DNA of 64,000 bases from Cladocopium goreaui (GCA_947184155.2 CAMXCT020001545.1:1-64000); one strand, 5' to 3'. Shown: positions 41,516-53,119, counted from the stretch's first letter. The notes: a model not told the origin generated them from the sequence alone. Numbers and translations are program-made.

Positions 41516-41573
41516 GTTTGGAACCATGGACTTTTATGACTTTCCATATACTGGGAAGTATGATCCCAACCAG
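41516..41573. repeat. MITE family D copy, short
   Basis: CTGGTTGGTGGTTTGGAACC... to CCCAACCAG; flanks atca/acta are only a weak target duplication. Confidence 0.45.
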
Positions 41574-41659
41574 ACTATGAATGGCAAATTACAATAGATA
41601 ATTTTTGACATAACCAGAGGTTAGATCATATTTTTTTTTGAAGTGGCTCCACCAAGCAG

Positions 41660-41799
41660 CACTCCCAATATTTTGAGCATCGGAGGTGCACTTCAAAGGC
41701 GGAGGAAGCAGTTCCTAGAAACCTTTCTGGAAGGCCCATTTTTGGGCCCAGGGCGGGATTGGGCCACAGGGATTTCCCAGCCATGTTTGATGGCAGATG
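41660..41799 (+). CDS. Candidate exon (46 codons + 2 nt)
   Basis: It runs from ccaagcag to GCAGATG|GTAAGT, a strong donor, leaving in phase 2. The frame HSQYFEHRRCTSKAEEA then RPIFGPRAGLGHRDFPAM fits the next exon; another frame is open but does not. Confidence 0.5.
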
Positions 41800-41979
41800 G
41801 TAAGTACTAAGTTTTTTTGGGGGGTTACAGGAAAGGACCCCTTTGCCAGTTTATTTATAAGCCATAAATGCTAAAAAAAATGGGATGATACATTCCATAA
41901 ATGGGGTTATAAGTATAGTTCTAACTGCTAAAGGGCCATAAGTGTAGCAAACAGTGGGGATTTCATGTGATTCCACCAG

Positions 41980-42100
41980 GACCTTTGCGGAGGACCTGAA
42001 CTTCTTCCGAATTTCATCCTGGAATCCGAAGGAATCCGATGCGTCAGTCATGCCATGGCATGATCCCCCCCAAGAGGATGCGCCTTTGGCCAAGTTGCTA
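41980..42100 (+). CDS. Candidate exon (about 40 codons)
   Basis: It follows gtgattccaccag with one leading base, matching phase 2 from 41799. TFAEDLNFFRISSWNPKES then an acidic/Pro end (DPPQEDAPLAK). The 3' splice donor is unclear. Confidence 0.5.
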
Positions 42101-42450
42101 TAGCTCGTATCATAACTCATAACATGATAACAACAATAACAACTGATTATCAATAAGTTGTTATGTTATAGTTGTTATCATACTCATTATAGGATGATTT
42201 TAATGATAACAACTCATAACAAACAATATGTTTTTCTTGAACATGATAATGATACATAATGATATACTAATAACAACAAATAATAGCAATTAATAACAAC
42301 ATTTAATAAGAGCAATTATTAAGAAAAAATGACAACAATTAACAACAACAAATAATAGCAAATAATAACGACAAACAATAATAACACATAATATACAACT
42401 ACATATCATCAATGAATCGGTTGGTGGTTACTACATGATTTCCTCTCGAG
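42101..42450. repeat. Intron with AAC/ATAAT low-complexity repeat
   Basis: aataacaac/aataatagc units fill about 42115-42400. Confidence 0.6.
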
Positions 42451-42566
42451 GAGTCCAAAACGTGGCGGATGGCAGTTCATCGGCTGTGCCCTCTAGACGA
42501 TTGGGTGGATGTTGCGGCACTAGCTCTCAGATTGATTCGAAGGGCACCAAGAACATGGACATATGG
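42451..42566 (+). CDS. Candidate exon (38 codons + 2 nt)
   Basis: It lies between tttcctctcgag and ACATATGG|GTATGG, phase 0 in, 2 out. ESKTWRMAVHRLCPLDDW then VAALALRLIRRAPRTW. Joins in frame to 42838. Confidence 0.55.
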
Positions 42567-42837
42567 GTATGGATCAATACCTATTAATACCATGTTTAGG
42601 GGGTTATTCACATCCATAAATCCCAGCTATTTTGATGTGAACAGAAGGGGTACTATTGGTTTTGACACACTGCCACATGTTGCAATTACTGAGTATCCGC
42701 TGGTTGGTGGTTTTAGATGTATTTTCTTTTCAGTTCTACTTCTCTTCTGGTTAATTCAAGTGAAATCTATTTGGGTCTGATGATACCAATTGAATGTAGT
42801 GACTATAGTCATCTATGATCTAATATTTTGATTTCAG

Positions 42838-43011
42838 AGGATATCGCAGGCATTTCTATCCATTAGCCAATATCAGCCCCTTGGTGTCAGGTCAACTGGC
42901 AATTCTACAGGCCACACTTGAGCAGATGCAGGCACCTGTCTCGGGGATTGTTGCTGGCTCGCGCGCCAAGAACCACATCAAACAACCGGGAATTTACAAT
43001 TCTACAAGATG
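42838..43011 (+). CDS. Strong candidate exon (58 codons)
   Basis: It lies between ttttgatttcag and ACAAGATG|GTAACC. Entry phase matches 42566 and it leaves in phase 2. YRRHFYPLANISPLVSG, AILQATLEQMQAPVSG and GSRAKNHIKQPG. High GC3. Not recognised; no catalytic motif claimed. Confidence 0.6.
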
Positions 43012-43138
43012 GTAACCTGGTTTCTTAGCTAAGTTAATTTATGGTGCTTTGAACATCCTTTATCGCTAACGGCGTTTAAAAAAAGGTAACAAACATAGCT
43101 GGGGGAGCACCAATGCCAGCTAAACCTTGGTACGTCCA

Positions 43139-43216
43139 TGGGCAATGGCCCATTTATAGAGGTTTACCTATTAGACATGGTGATTTTCCATGGCTATGTT
43201 AAATAACCAGATGGTA
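43139..43216. repeat. MITE family B, partial
   Basis: Ends ...CCATGGCTATGTTAAATAACCAGATGG; the left arm is degraded. Confidence 0.45.
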
Positions 43217-43504
43217 TTGGTTCTCTCAGATTATGCATGAAATTCGAAAAATACCGCAACAACCCAAAGACCAGGAAAATTCGTAGCTGTTGTGTCATCC
43301 ATTGATATTTGCCCACCAGGGTACCAGGGTTAGAATATAGAACAAATGGAGGTGTCCATTTCGTCATACAGGTACCCCAAATCATTCAGTCGTATGACCA
43401 TGACTTAGTATAGGTTAACGCATGGTGACTTGGGGGTCCTTGATGACTTAAGAAACCTCCATATAATATAACAATCCCCTTTGTCCGGCGACAGTCACTT
43501 GCAG

Positions 43505-43562
43505 TGACCATCTGAAACCCCTGGATCAGTTCAAACTGTTTTTCCCCGTGAGCGTGACGACC
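43505..43562 (+). CDS. Candidate exon (19 codons)
   Basis: It lies between cagtcacttgcag and ACGACC|GTAAGA, a strong donor. One leading base completes the codon from 43011. DHLKPLDQFKLFFPVSVTT, phase 0 out. Confidence 0.5.
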
Positions 43563-43964
43563 GTAAGAACTCGACAGCTGCTAAGTTTCAATGAATGAGC
43601 GACGAACAAGATACCTTGGTTGATTTATGATTGGGTATGAAATAGGGAGTTCTACCTCGGTTTATTATCGCCGCCCCTAATAGGGAAACTTATCAACCAA
43701 CTTGCATAATGAGATGGGATAAGGCTATTCTGCGTGGCTCGTACATTCAGTCTCCCCAGAAGTATTGTCCATGGAATTTACAAGGACGCCTATTTAACAA
43801 CCATATTTCGGGAAATAGGGTAACCATCAACCAGCTATCTTAGGGTACCTAGGGTTCCAAGGTTTGACTCATAGCCATATATTAAACCAAGTTGAAATGA
43901 TCTGATCAGCCAATATTGGTGGAAATTATAGGGACCCCGAATGATGGGACCAGAAACCCAAAAG

Positions 43965-44064
43965 CCTTCTGTTACGAATTGGCTGGCGGCTGCGGCTGTG
44001 GTTCACACATGTCAGGCCATCAATCGTGATGAAATCCAGTTGGGAAATTTCAGCGTACCCTCTG
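43965..44064 (+). CDS. Candidate exon ending at a MITE donor
   Basis: After cccaaaag the frame PSVTNWLAAAAVVHTCQ then AINRDEIQLGNFS is open in phase 0, as required by 43562. It runs into the family A MITE, whose CTCTG|GTAATT can serve as donor at 44064. Confidence 0.45.
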
Positions 44065-44160
44065 GTAATTTAACATAGCTATTGAAAATGGCCATTTATA
44101 GTGAGTCTTCCCATTAAAAGTGGTGATTTTCCATAGCTATGTTAGTCTTACCAGAGGGTA
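44056..44160. repeat. MITE family A copy at an exon edge
   Basis: TA-CCCTCTGGTAATTTAAC...GTTAGTCTTACCAGAGGG-TA; directly abuts the exon above. Confidence 0.8.
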
Positions 44161-44180
44161 TCATAATTCTGGATTCACAG

Positions 44181-44261
44181 GCCCATTCTGAATGGGGACT
44201 TCCCGTTGGTGCTGCCCCAGTTGGCCAAGATACGAAGACTGTTGGGTTTATGTGAGCTGTG
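44181..44261 (+). CDS. Candidate exon (26 codons)
   Basis: It lies between ctggattcacag and GAGCTGTG|GTCAAT. GC3-rich frame ILNGDFPLVLPQLAKIRR then LLGLCELW, helical. Entry phase 2 does not fit 44054 or 44064, so a frame or an exon is missing. Confidence 0.45.
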
Positions 44262-44989
44262 GTCAATACTCATGGTTAATAACCATTAATAGGGGCTAGT
44301 CATCCAATGGTTCATAGGGATTTATAATAACCATTATAAGGATCCTTATTGTGGATGGGATGACCATCAACCATATAGTGAGTATTGACCATGGCTCATG
44401 TGGAGTAGAACTATATTTAACGGATTTTAACGGGTTTATGAACCAACATAACTGGAGGGCACCACTAAATTGTTGCGTAGTTCGAATCACCATAAAGCCA
44501 ACAGGCAATATAGTGAACTAAACCAACTTAGCGATTCGAAACTTGGGCACCACTTGCAGTGAATCCAAGCGATCAGTGGGCATATCCCTGTGGTCATCAA
44601 TTGCCAGAAAAGTGCATTATGAACAAATCACAGATATATCATGATATATAGTCCATTCACTATCAGATAGCTTGGCAAAAATGATGAGCTGGAACTGTTT
44701 GGAGAATCACAACCACAACCCGCTTAAAACAACAATCAGCATGTCTGTTTCTTATCCTTTGATCATGTATGTAACCTGGCTACCTGGAAAGCCTTCGGAA
44801 AAAAATATCGGTGTTTTTTAGGGTTCTATGTTTGATCACCAAAGGACAACTCCTTGCTTTGCCCCTACAGTTATGGCCATTTCTTAGTTATAACTGGTTA
44901 TAAATGAGATTATACATTCTATAAATGGGGTTATAAGTACTCATAACTGGTAAAGGGCCTTAACTGTATATTCAATTACTTCAGTTCAG
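44262..44989. repeat. Intron with palindromic element
   Basis: tgagctgtggtcaatactc near 44251 and its diverged inverse gagtattgaccatggctca near 44382 enclose about 150 bases. aaatggggttataagtactc at about 44920 recurs at about 41900. No gene. Confidence 0.4.
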
Positions 44990-45112
44990 TCCCTTTCTTT
45001 GTCACTTGCGTCGGTGGGTGAAGTGTCGGAAGATCCCTGACAGGACGCTGAGCAGGCAGAGGATGCTGATGAAGTTCAGGGAGAGGTGCCCCAGTTTCGA
45101 ATCGCTAAGTTG
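44990..45112 (+). CDS. Candidate exon, acidic, with an in-frame TGA
   Basis: After ttcag the frame reads SLSLASVGEVSEDP, then TGA (45038-45040), then QDAEQAEDADEVQGEVPQ and FRIAKL to TTG|GTAAAG. Either the exon starts after the internal ccctgacag (45044) or the TGA is a nonsense change. Confidence 0.45.
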
Positions 45113-45954
45113 GTAAAGAATTCACTGACTGTTGGTTATATGTTGACGACATCACTACATAATTAATGTGGTTAAAACAAAATGGCTTGTTTACCATCCC
45201 CCAGTCATCACCATGCTATATATATATATATAGGCTATAGGTGGTATGTTTACCATTCCCAGTCATGGGTGGTAAACATGACATTGTTTTAACCACAGTG
45301 GGGTTTAGGGTGATCCCAAAAATCCGCAAGAAGAAAAACCTCCTGTTCCGCTCAGTCGTCAAAGCCATGGTTAATGCTATACTAAGAACATCCAAGAAAT
45401 TATTAAATGTGATTATGTATTTGCAAGCAATGGTATCGGTTGTGCATCACTAGTTACTCATCAGTGATATATTTTTCTGTGTATCCATGGTCAACCATTT
45501 GGATGCCTATTTGCTTTTTGCTCAGTTGAGATATCCACAATCATAGACATCATCCCAAAAATAGTGGTATGGAAATTTGGGTGACTTGGGATTTCATATT
45601 AACAGCCCCCTGGAACCCCAAAGAACCAGAAACAAATTAATTGTGGTTTCCCAAGTTCCAGCCATTTGTTACATAAGGATTCTGGGCCATATCATAGTGA
45701 AACAACCCCAATTACTTATCATGACTATTTTTCTGAAGGCTGTTTGGGTTCCAGGCAGTTGAAAATTGGGTAGTGTTCAAAACCGCTGTTGGTTGATGAT
45801 TGTAGAGTATAAGGTAGCTTGGATGGGTAGTTTAATGCTGTTGTTTTTGGCTATAAATGGAAAATCACCAGCAAGCCAGCATTTTTTTGCGGACTGTGAC
45901 CATCAAAGATTGACCATGATTATACTAGCCAATATTCATTGTTTGGTTTTTCAG
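45113..45954. repeat. Intron-like stretch with family H repeat
   Basis: Family H palindrome at 45167-45297. A basic coding-like patch (PKIRKKKNLLFRSVVKAM) at about 45316-45370 may be a small exon. Otherwise nothing clear. Confidence 0.4.
45167..45297. repeat. MITE family H copy 1
   Basis: TGTGGTTAAAACAA...TTGTTTTAACCACA, inner arms gtttaccatccccca/ggtaaacatg. Confidence 0.65.
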
Positions 45955-46038
45955 AATCCATGAGCAAAGTTTCAAGGGACGAGCCGCCCGGTCGCACCAC
46001 TTGATCCTGCCACGCTTTATCCTGCACTGATGAAATTT
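45955..46038 (+). CDS. Candidate exon, frame uncertain
   Basis: After ggtttttcag two frames are open: IHEQSFKGRAARSHHL... and SMSKVSRDEPPGRTT. Third-position GC is similar in both. Confidence 0.3.
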
Positions 46039-46238
46039 AAAGAACTAGCTAGCACAACTAATTAAATCAACTAGCATATCCAGTTTTAAAACTAGCAGAA
46101 CTATTTTTTCGAAAAAAAGAACTCTTCAAATTTTAAAACTAGCATAGCTTTTAATTGCACTTTGATATCAACTTGGGAATTCTCCCAGTTATTGATCCCC
46201 TGGAGTGACCGGAAGTCGGGAAGTCGCCCTTTCGGCAG

Positions 46239-46280
46239 GAAGCGACGGGCGAAGAGGCAGAAGAAAGTCCTGACGAAGAG
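46239..46280 (+). CDS. Candidate small acidic exon (14 codons)
   Basis: It lies between cgccctttcggcag and GACGAAGAG|GTCTGA, phase 0 to 0: EATGEEAEESPDEE. Resembles the acidic exon at 44990-45112. Confidence 0.4.
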
Positions 46281-46342
46281 GTCTGAATTTGCCATCGATG
46301 TAGCCATGGTGTAGCCAAAATGTTGATGGTGTATCCATATAA

Positions 46343-46888
46343 TGTGATTAAAACAACATAAACATCCATCCCCCAGTTTATAGGTGGTGGTATGGTTACC
46401 CTTCCCAGGAAAATGGTTTGAAAAAATGACATTGTTCTAACCACATATATCCCCTATTCAAGTAGCCATAGCCATGGGCTTTTCAGATACTGCAAAGACA
46501 TACCCGTGGGGATGGATCAAATGATCAAGACCTACAGCTTGCCATTTTTGGGCTGAAGAAACGTCCTCTTCTAACCAGCTATGACTTAGGGTACCGGGTA
46601 CGGGTGCTAGGGTTTTGAAGAAAATAGCTATATGCAAACCATGGTGCTGGTATCTATTCATAGTCACCCTAGAGTAGATAGAATATGGACAATTCAAACA
46701 AATCATCATTCAAACGGACATATTTTTCAAACATCCCATATTCTATCTAGTTCAGATGATTGTACCTGCATATAATGATGGTAAAACAATAATAAACCAC
46801 CCAATGTTTGATGGTAACCATACCACCTATAAACATAGTGATGACTGGGGGATGGTAAACATGGGTTTATGGCATTGTTTTAACAACA
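46343..46888. repeat. Two further family H MITEs
   Basis: 46343-46445 (TGTGATTAAAACAAC...TTCTAACCACA) and 46776-46888 (gtaaaacaat...attgttttaacaac). Confidence 0.55.
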
Positions 46889-46946
46889 TTAGATGTATTG
46901 TCTCTACCATATTCATACGGGATTAAAAGCTGCATATACCATCCAG

Positions 46947-46983
46947 GCTGGTGGCTCAGTGCGTTCGGAATCGCGTTCAGTTG
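46947..46983 (+). CDS. Candidate micro-exon (12 codons)
   Basis: It lies between accatccag and CAGTTG|GTGCGT: LVAQCVRNRVQL. The donor lies at the left edge of a family C repeat (46981-47124). Confidence 0.4.
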
Positions 46984-47124
46984 GTGCGTGCGTACAAATA
47001 ACTCCAATTTCACTATGGTTTATGGATGTTTATAGATGTTTATAGTAGATATATCATGATGTATTGACATACTATGGTTACAAACCAATAAACCAACAAA
47101 CATACCTGGGGGGGCACCACCTTG
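46981..47124. repeat. MITE family C copy 2
   Basis: Shares the middle (aactccaat..actatggtttatgg, gatatat..tattgacata) and the right end GGGGCACCACCTTG with 11967-12103. Confidence 0.6.
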
Positions 47125-48661
47125 TATCTATTCTATCTAGTGCCTATGGTGATTTGTATGGGCTAAATACGTTGGCAAGTTTTTCAACACAGAGCTGGAA
47201 CTCCAGTTGAGACATCCCAATTTGGGTTCTCGTACTGGTAATAATACGTGATAATTATCTGATTCTCAGTAATTAATTAATAAATTGATATCACAAATAA
47301 ATTCAAATTGATAAACCCCAATCAATGATAGTTGATATATGTTGATATTGATGATATTGTTGGCCTTACCACACTAGTGTTTTAAGAAGCTTCCGTACAC
47401 ACTTTACATTTTGGGCTCCATTGTAGGGCGAAACCCACACCGTCATGCGCTACAGAAATGAAAATCGTATAGGTCGGATCAGGTCAAAAGATTTAAGGCC
47501 TCTGGGCAGAACGTTGAATGTATTACCAGAATTGTCATTGACAAAGATGTTAAGATGTTGTATATAAGCTCCATACTGCGACGTCAAAAAATCTCGGTTC
47601 CATCCCCTGATCCCATGGTCCCCACGTATGGTCACGTATGGTCACAGCGCCGCTTAAAATTGATGGTTCCTGTGGCCGTTTAGCATGACCATTTACAGGT
47701 GCTAAAAATCATTGCCAAAAAACCATGAATTGTTGCTCTTAAACGTTGGGCTTCGTGCTGCAATTTGATTCGGACTGGTACCCCCAAAATCATCCAAGTC
47801 ATGACCATCATGACCATGACTTAGTATTGAAACTCGTGAAAGCCATGGTGATGCCCATGGATGCCCCAATTTAACAACCCTCCACATTGTTTTCCATAAA
47901 CTATATATATATAGTTCTAAAGTTTTTAAACAAAAGTAACTATAGATATATCCAACCATGTGATTTTTTTATCCAGCCCATGGGGCCCATTATATTATGA
48001 TATCCCCATGGTCAATCATCTACTGCCCTAATCCCATGGTCCTGCTTCAAGGCTCCTCCATTCGACCACCGTCAGGTCTGTCATCCTCGTAAACGCCGCC
48101 GGAGACGGCGGTAAAAAAGAGGGCCAGCGTAGTTCCGCGCAGCCAGGATTGATTGGTTAAAGTTATATCTGGGAATAGCTGTGGGTATAACAATGGATCA
48201 TGGTAATGATATAACAATGGGTACAACAAATGGTATAACAATGGTATAGGCATAAGAATGGGTATAACAATGTTTATGATCTATATGGTATATTGCCCTA
48301 TGGTATCACTATGTTTGTAACAATAGAACTAAATTAACCACTCAGTGAAGTAAATCCACTGTAGCTATGGTATAACAATGTGTTTTTCATCATCCTTGAT
48401 ATGGTTGCCCACCAACAAGGGTTGCCCACCTTGATCTTGTGATCCTTCGAAAGAAAAAAAAATAGCCAACCCCCCCCACAAGGTGGGGCACCATGCACCC
48501 GAAAAAACATCAAAAAATCTCCATAGTTATCACAGTGAAAAAATGATGTTGTAGGATGTTAAATATATGATATCCTATATCTCTAGTCTATGATTATAAC
48601 TATGGTGAAATATATTGAAATATCTAACAGTTCACAACGGAACTGCACCCCACCCTCGCAG
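47125..48661. other. Intron-like stretch
   Basis: No firm exon. 48045-48140 is open on both strands (a - strand reading with a hydrophobic helix, a + strand reading ending in an Arg run). ggtataacaatgg-type repeats lie at 48175-48270. Confidence 0.35.
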
Positions 48662-48754
48662 GTGCATCGCGAAGGTGCCACGCGCTTTGCACAGATTGAG
48701 CAGAACATCAAAACGATGACGGAGCGCGGAGCAAGCTTTGGGAGGCTTTATTGA
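48662..48754 (+). CDS. Candidate exon, helical (30 codons, stop)
   Basis: It follows ccaccctcgcag and is open in phase 0 to TGA at 48752. VHREGATRFAQIEQNIKT then MTERGASFGRLY. High GC3 in the first 25 codons. Confidence 0.5.
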   Translation: MHREGATRFAQIEQNIKTMTERGASFGRLY

Positions 48755-48983
48755 TTACAGTATCCATCCTGAAATTTGTTGATTGTAGATTTTGGAGATG
48801 AATAATTAAGATTTTGTGTAATTCAGATAATATATGTATATACAATATTCCTGGGTCTTCGATCGTTACATTATTTTTTGCTACCCTGTACTTTTGGGGC
48901 AATCGAGCATATATCCAGGATCGTTATCAAAATCATAAATAGCGTGCATTTTCAATATCTGAGAGCGATTTGGAGCAAAAAGC

Positions 48984-49178
48984 ATGGCCGCAATGTCGGG
49001 CGCAAATAAGCGCAATCGAGCGCACATAAGCGCAATCGGGCGCGAATTAAGAAAAGAAATCTGGCCAATAGAGCTTAAGGAGCATTTTTTTCAAAATATC
49101 GAGCACGTCAATGTCCAATCGTTATGGAATTTTTGGACACGAGCAAATCGCAAAAAAGACAAAAAATGTAGCAATTGA
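48984..49178 (+). CDS. Weak small ORF (64 codons)
   Basis: ATG to TGA with a basic N-terminus (MAAMSGANKRNRAHIS) formed partly by two copies of gcgcaatcg(a/g)gcgc. No splice or codon-bias support. Confidence 0.2.
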   Translation: MAAMSGANKRNRAHISAIGRELRKEIWPIELKEHFFQNIEHVNVQSLWNFWTRANRKKDKKCSN

Positions 49179-49289
49179 AGATTCAGGAATCCAGGTATTT
49201 AAGACTTGATGTATATATATACATAGTATTTGTATAATATATGTATGTCATTATGTAACATATCATATAAGCAGATACACCATACGTGT

Positions 49290-50955
49290 ATATATATATA
49301 TGCATGCATACATGCATACATGCATACATGCATACACATACACACACATACATACATACATACATACATCCATGCATACATACATCCATGCATGCATGCA
49401 TGCGTCCGTCCGTCCATCCATCCATCCACACATCCATCCATACATCCATCCATCCGTCCATCCATCCTTCCATCCTTCCATCATGCATGCATACATGCAT
49501 ACATGCATACGTGCATACTTGCATACATGCATACATGCATACATCCATACAGACAGACATACAGACAGACAGACATACAGACGTACAGACAGACAGACAT
49601 ATATACAGACAGACAGACATACAGACATACGGACAGACAGACATACAGACAGACAGACATACAGGCATACAGACGTACAGACAGACATACATACAGACAT
49701 ACAGACAGACAGACATACAGACATACAGACGTACAGACAGACATACATACAGACATACATACAGACAGACATACAGACATAAAAGCATACAGACATACAG
49801 ACAGACAGACATACAGACATACAGACACACAGACATACAGGCATACAGACGACAGACAGACATACATACAGACAGACAGACATACAGGCATACAGACGTA
49901 CAGACAGACATACATACAGACATACATACAGACAGACATACAGACATAAATGCATACAGACATACAGACAGACAGACATACAGACAGACAGACATACAGG
50001 CATACAGACGTACAGACAGACATACATACAGACAGACATACAGACATACAGACATAAATGCATACAGACAGACAGACATACAGACATACAGACAGACATA
50101 CAGGCATACAGACGACAGACAGACAGACAGACATACAGACATACAGACAGACAGACATAAAGACATACAGGCATACAGACGTACAGACAGACATACATAC
50201 AGACAGACATACAGACATGAATGCATACAGACATACAGACAGACAGACATACAGACATACAGACAGACAGACAGACATACAGGCATACAGACGACAGACA
50301 GACATACATACAGACAGACATACAGACATAAATGCATACAGACATACAGACAGACAGACATACAGACATACAGACAGACAGACATACAGGCATACAGATG
50401 ACAGACAGACATACATACAGACAGACATACAGACATAAATGCATAGGAACATACAGACAGACAGACATACAGACATACAGACAGACAGACATACAGGCAT
50501 ACAGACGACAGACAGACATACATACAGACAGACATACAGACATAAATGCATACAGACATACAGACAGACAGACATACAGACAGACATACAGGCATACAGA
50601 CGACAGACAGACATACATACATACAGACATACAGACAGACATACATACATACAGGCATACAGACGTACAGACAGACATACATACAGACAGACATACAGAC
50701 ATGAATGCATACAGACATACAGACAGACAGACATACAGACATACAGACAGACAGACATACAGGCATACAGACGACAGACAGACATACATACAGACAGACA
50801 TACAGACATAAATGCATACAGACATACAGACAGACAGACATACAGACATACAGACAGACAGACATACAGACATACAGGCATACAGACGTACAGACAGACA
50901 TACATACAGACATACATACAGACAGACATACGTACATAAATTCATGCATACACGC
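49290..50955 (+). repeat. Tetranucleotide array with higher-order structure
   Basis: 49290-49545 is (CATG/CATA/CATC)n. 49545-50955 is (CAGA/CATA)n with a higher-order unit of about 107 bases marked by the word (a/g)aatgcata at about 49947, 50056, 50217, 50330, 50437, 50544, 50703 and 50810. The array has no stop codons in most frames, so ORFs of up to 604 codons on both strands are artefacts. Confidence 0.95.
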
Positions 50956-51403
50956 ATAGCAGTGTGTATGTGTAGGTATACAAGCCATTTTGGACAAGTG
51001 TTTTTGTTACTGTTTGTGTTGGTGTTTGCTTATGTCTCCCCAATATTATACGCCTGGAGGCGGCACGCCACCCGAACACATGCCGAATAGAATGTCAGAT
51101 AGAATGCCATGAATGTCAGATTGTCGGAGTATATGCCAGAAAGAATGTCAGAACTTCAGAATGTTTATGCCATATATACTTCCAGGTGATATGTCAGAAA
51201 CTATGTCAGAATGTGAGAATAGTGTGTCAGGCTGGGGATCACTCGAAGGACAATAATTATCAACTATCAAAGCTTGACCGTGATATTTTGTGTTAGTTAG
51301 ATGTTTACCTCACTAACAATCATGTTTTAGTACTAACCTTGAAATGTTAGATGTTTACCTATCTCATACGTGTACAACTAACAATCAGGTCTTTCATTTC
51401 AAG
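50956..51403 (+). repeat. Intron-like stretch with gaatgtcaga repeats
   Basis: Degenerate copies of agaatgtcaga at 51087-51230; otherwise nothing. Confidence 0.5.
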
Positions 51404-51518
51404 GTTTTCGTACACGAATCGGCATTGCTACAGCTGGCCAGGAACATCCCGAAGATGTCCCAGGGCTTTCCTTGGAAAATGATCCAAACATGGTGGATAT
51501 TTATCCCCGTGGCCGTGG
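51404..51518 (+). CDS. Strong candidate exon (38 codons + 1 nt)
   Basis: It lies between ctttcatttcaag and CCGTGG|GTGAGC, a strong donor. VFVHESALLQLARNIPKMSQ then FPWKMIQTWWIFIPVAV, the end hydrophobic like a membrane segment start. Not recognised. Confidence 0.55.
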
Positions 51519-51702
51519 GTGAGCACATTAATAAAAATGGTGAACTAACGAAACATGAAACACCACAGTTATGTTTGTTGGATTTTGTTGCTATACACCA
51601 TGGTATATACACCATGGTAACTGTTCTTCGATATATTTACCATAAACCCAAGAGTTCTCGGAACTCTAAACCAGTTCCTAACCGCTTAGCCTCTGCTTAT
51701 TA

Positions 51703-51822
51703 AACGTAGCTATGGGAAATCACCATGGTTTGATAGGTTTTTTCTGGGTAAATCACCATAAATCATCTAAACATGGGCCATCTATACCGGTTCGCAAACT
51801 GGTTTTCATAACCAGGGGGTAT
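51703..51822. repeat. MITE family B-like, degraded left arm
   Basis: acgtagctatgggaaatcacc... to ttcataaccagggggta; ends in the family acceptor ATAACCAG. Confidence 0.5.
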
Positions 51823-51917
51823 AACTCCTCCGGTGATCCCTGGCTGCCAGGAGGATTACACCCGAGGCACCACGGAAGTGAGATCTCAAATGCGTCAGCC
51901 CGGCTCCAAGGCCACAG
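51816..51917 (+). CDS. Candidate exon starting at a MITE end
   Basis: It begins at ATAACCAG| (MITE end) and finishes at GCCACAG|GTGGGG. Two frames are open; one reads ITPPVIPGCQEDYTRG then RSQMRQPGSKAT. Confidence 0.4.
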
Positions 51918-52870
51918 GTGGGGTCTACAGAAATCTTTCGTGGATGTCATGGGTTTCTACATCTGTATATATATATATATATATAAATAACACAAATATA
52001 CAGCAAATATATGCATATATATATATATATACATATGTCATATATATATAAATAATATAATTGTAAATTATGTATATATATATATGTACATTCTTCATAG
52101 ATAGGAAAGGTGGGGCTTGGACAACCCCAGTGAATGTTGGAAAAGAATACAACAAACATGGGAAACTCCTGCTCATTACCAATAAAAGCAGTGTATGCAT
52201 CTAACTGACAAGTTGGTGGTCCTCCTCCTCCATGTTGGGAGGTTTGTAACTGGGTGGTAGTACCTCAGGTATCAAGGTTCATACTATTTGATTAATGTTA
52301 GTAAAGCAATGTCAGAAACCACCCATATTTTGATGGTTTATCCCACCCATCGACAGCATCGACATGGGAAATTTGGGGATGGTGGATCCTATTCCTTTAG
52401 CAACATTGCTTATGTGGATGGCAGTAGGTTGCCTTTATGGTTATTTTATTTGCTTTAGATCCATCCTATTCTACAGGTTGGATCCTACCCACTGCGACAT
52501 ATAGAGGGATCGTAAAAAAGTAAAACAATTCGCAGCTGCTCAAACGACAGGCTGCTGTCGCGTAAAAAAAATCACCAACCACCAGCAACTTCTATTCCCT
52601 GCTCTTGCTGGCTTTCTACAAAAAGTTGTCAGGCTATACATCACACGTTTCATAGTACTCGTAACAAGCTACACAAATGACCACAGATATTCTCATGAAA
52701 TTCTGGATGTGCCAGATGTTATTACTTCGAAACTATGACTATATTCATCAGCAAAACAGAAAAACAACACAAATCTTGGATCTTCCATGGATTTTCCCTG
52801 ACATTTTTCCATTCATTTTCCCATCAGTTTTGGGTGTCCAATCAGATCCGTTACCGTTACCAGCGGCGCC
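51918..52870. other. Intron-like stretch
   Basis: TA microsatellites at 51963-52090; no gene supported. Confidence 0.4.
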
Positions 52871-52960
52871 ATGGCGGATTCTCCGCTGGCCCTGAGCTCC
52901 GAATCCTCCAATTCCATGGTGCGGGGGCCATGGACGGCGCAGATGGGCGCAGGGTTTTGA
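52871..52960 (+). CDS. Candidate first exon (29 codons)
   Basis: ATG in good context (ggcgccATGGCG), GC-rich: MADSPLALSSESSNSMVRG then stop at 52958 unless spliced. Another frame is open across the same span. Confidence 0.3.
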   Translation: MADSPLALSSESSNSMVRGPWTAQMGAGF

Positions 52961-53015
52961 TGTCCCATGGCGCAGGGAGATCTTGAAGAAAAAACGATGG
53001 AAAATCACCATTGTT

Positions 53016-53119
53016 TACCCTTTGGTAAACTAACATAGCTATGGAAAATCACCATTTTTAATGGGAAAACTCACTATAAATGACCATTTTCAATAGCTAT
53101 GTTAGTTTACCAGAGGGTA
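53016..53119. repeat. MITE family A copy, followed by a second right arm
   Basis: TA-CCCTTTGGTAAACTAAC...GTTAGTTTACCAGAGGG-TA. Another right arm lies at about 53147-53184. Confidence 0.8.

Noticed and set aside
43944..43961. gggaccagaaaccc resembling the island quasi-palindrome
   Set aside because: Lacks the GGGCCC arm; treated as chance.
48047..48253. - strand ORF with a hydrophobic helix (ALFFTAVSGGVY)
   Set aside because: Short, no codon-bias advantage over the + strand, and no splice context; left unresolved.
49183..50997. Very long ORFs on both strands (up to 604 codons, Cys/Val/Ser/Tyr or Arg/Thr/Asp/His rich)
   Set aside because: Products of a tetranucleotide array that lacks stop codons; no start context, no codon bias, all frames alike.
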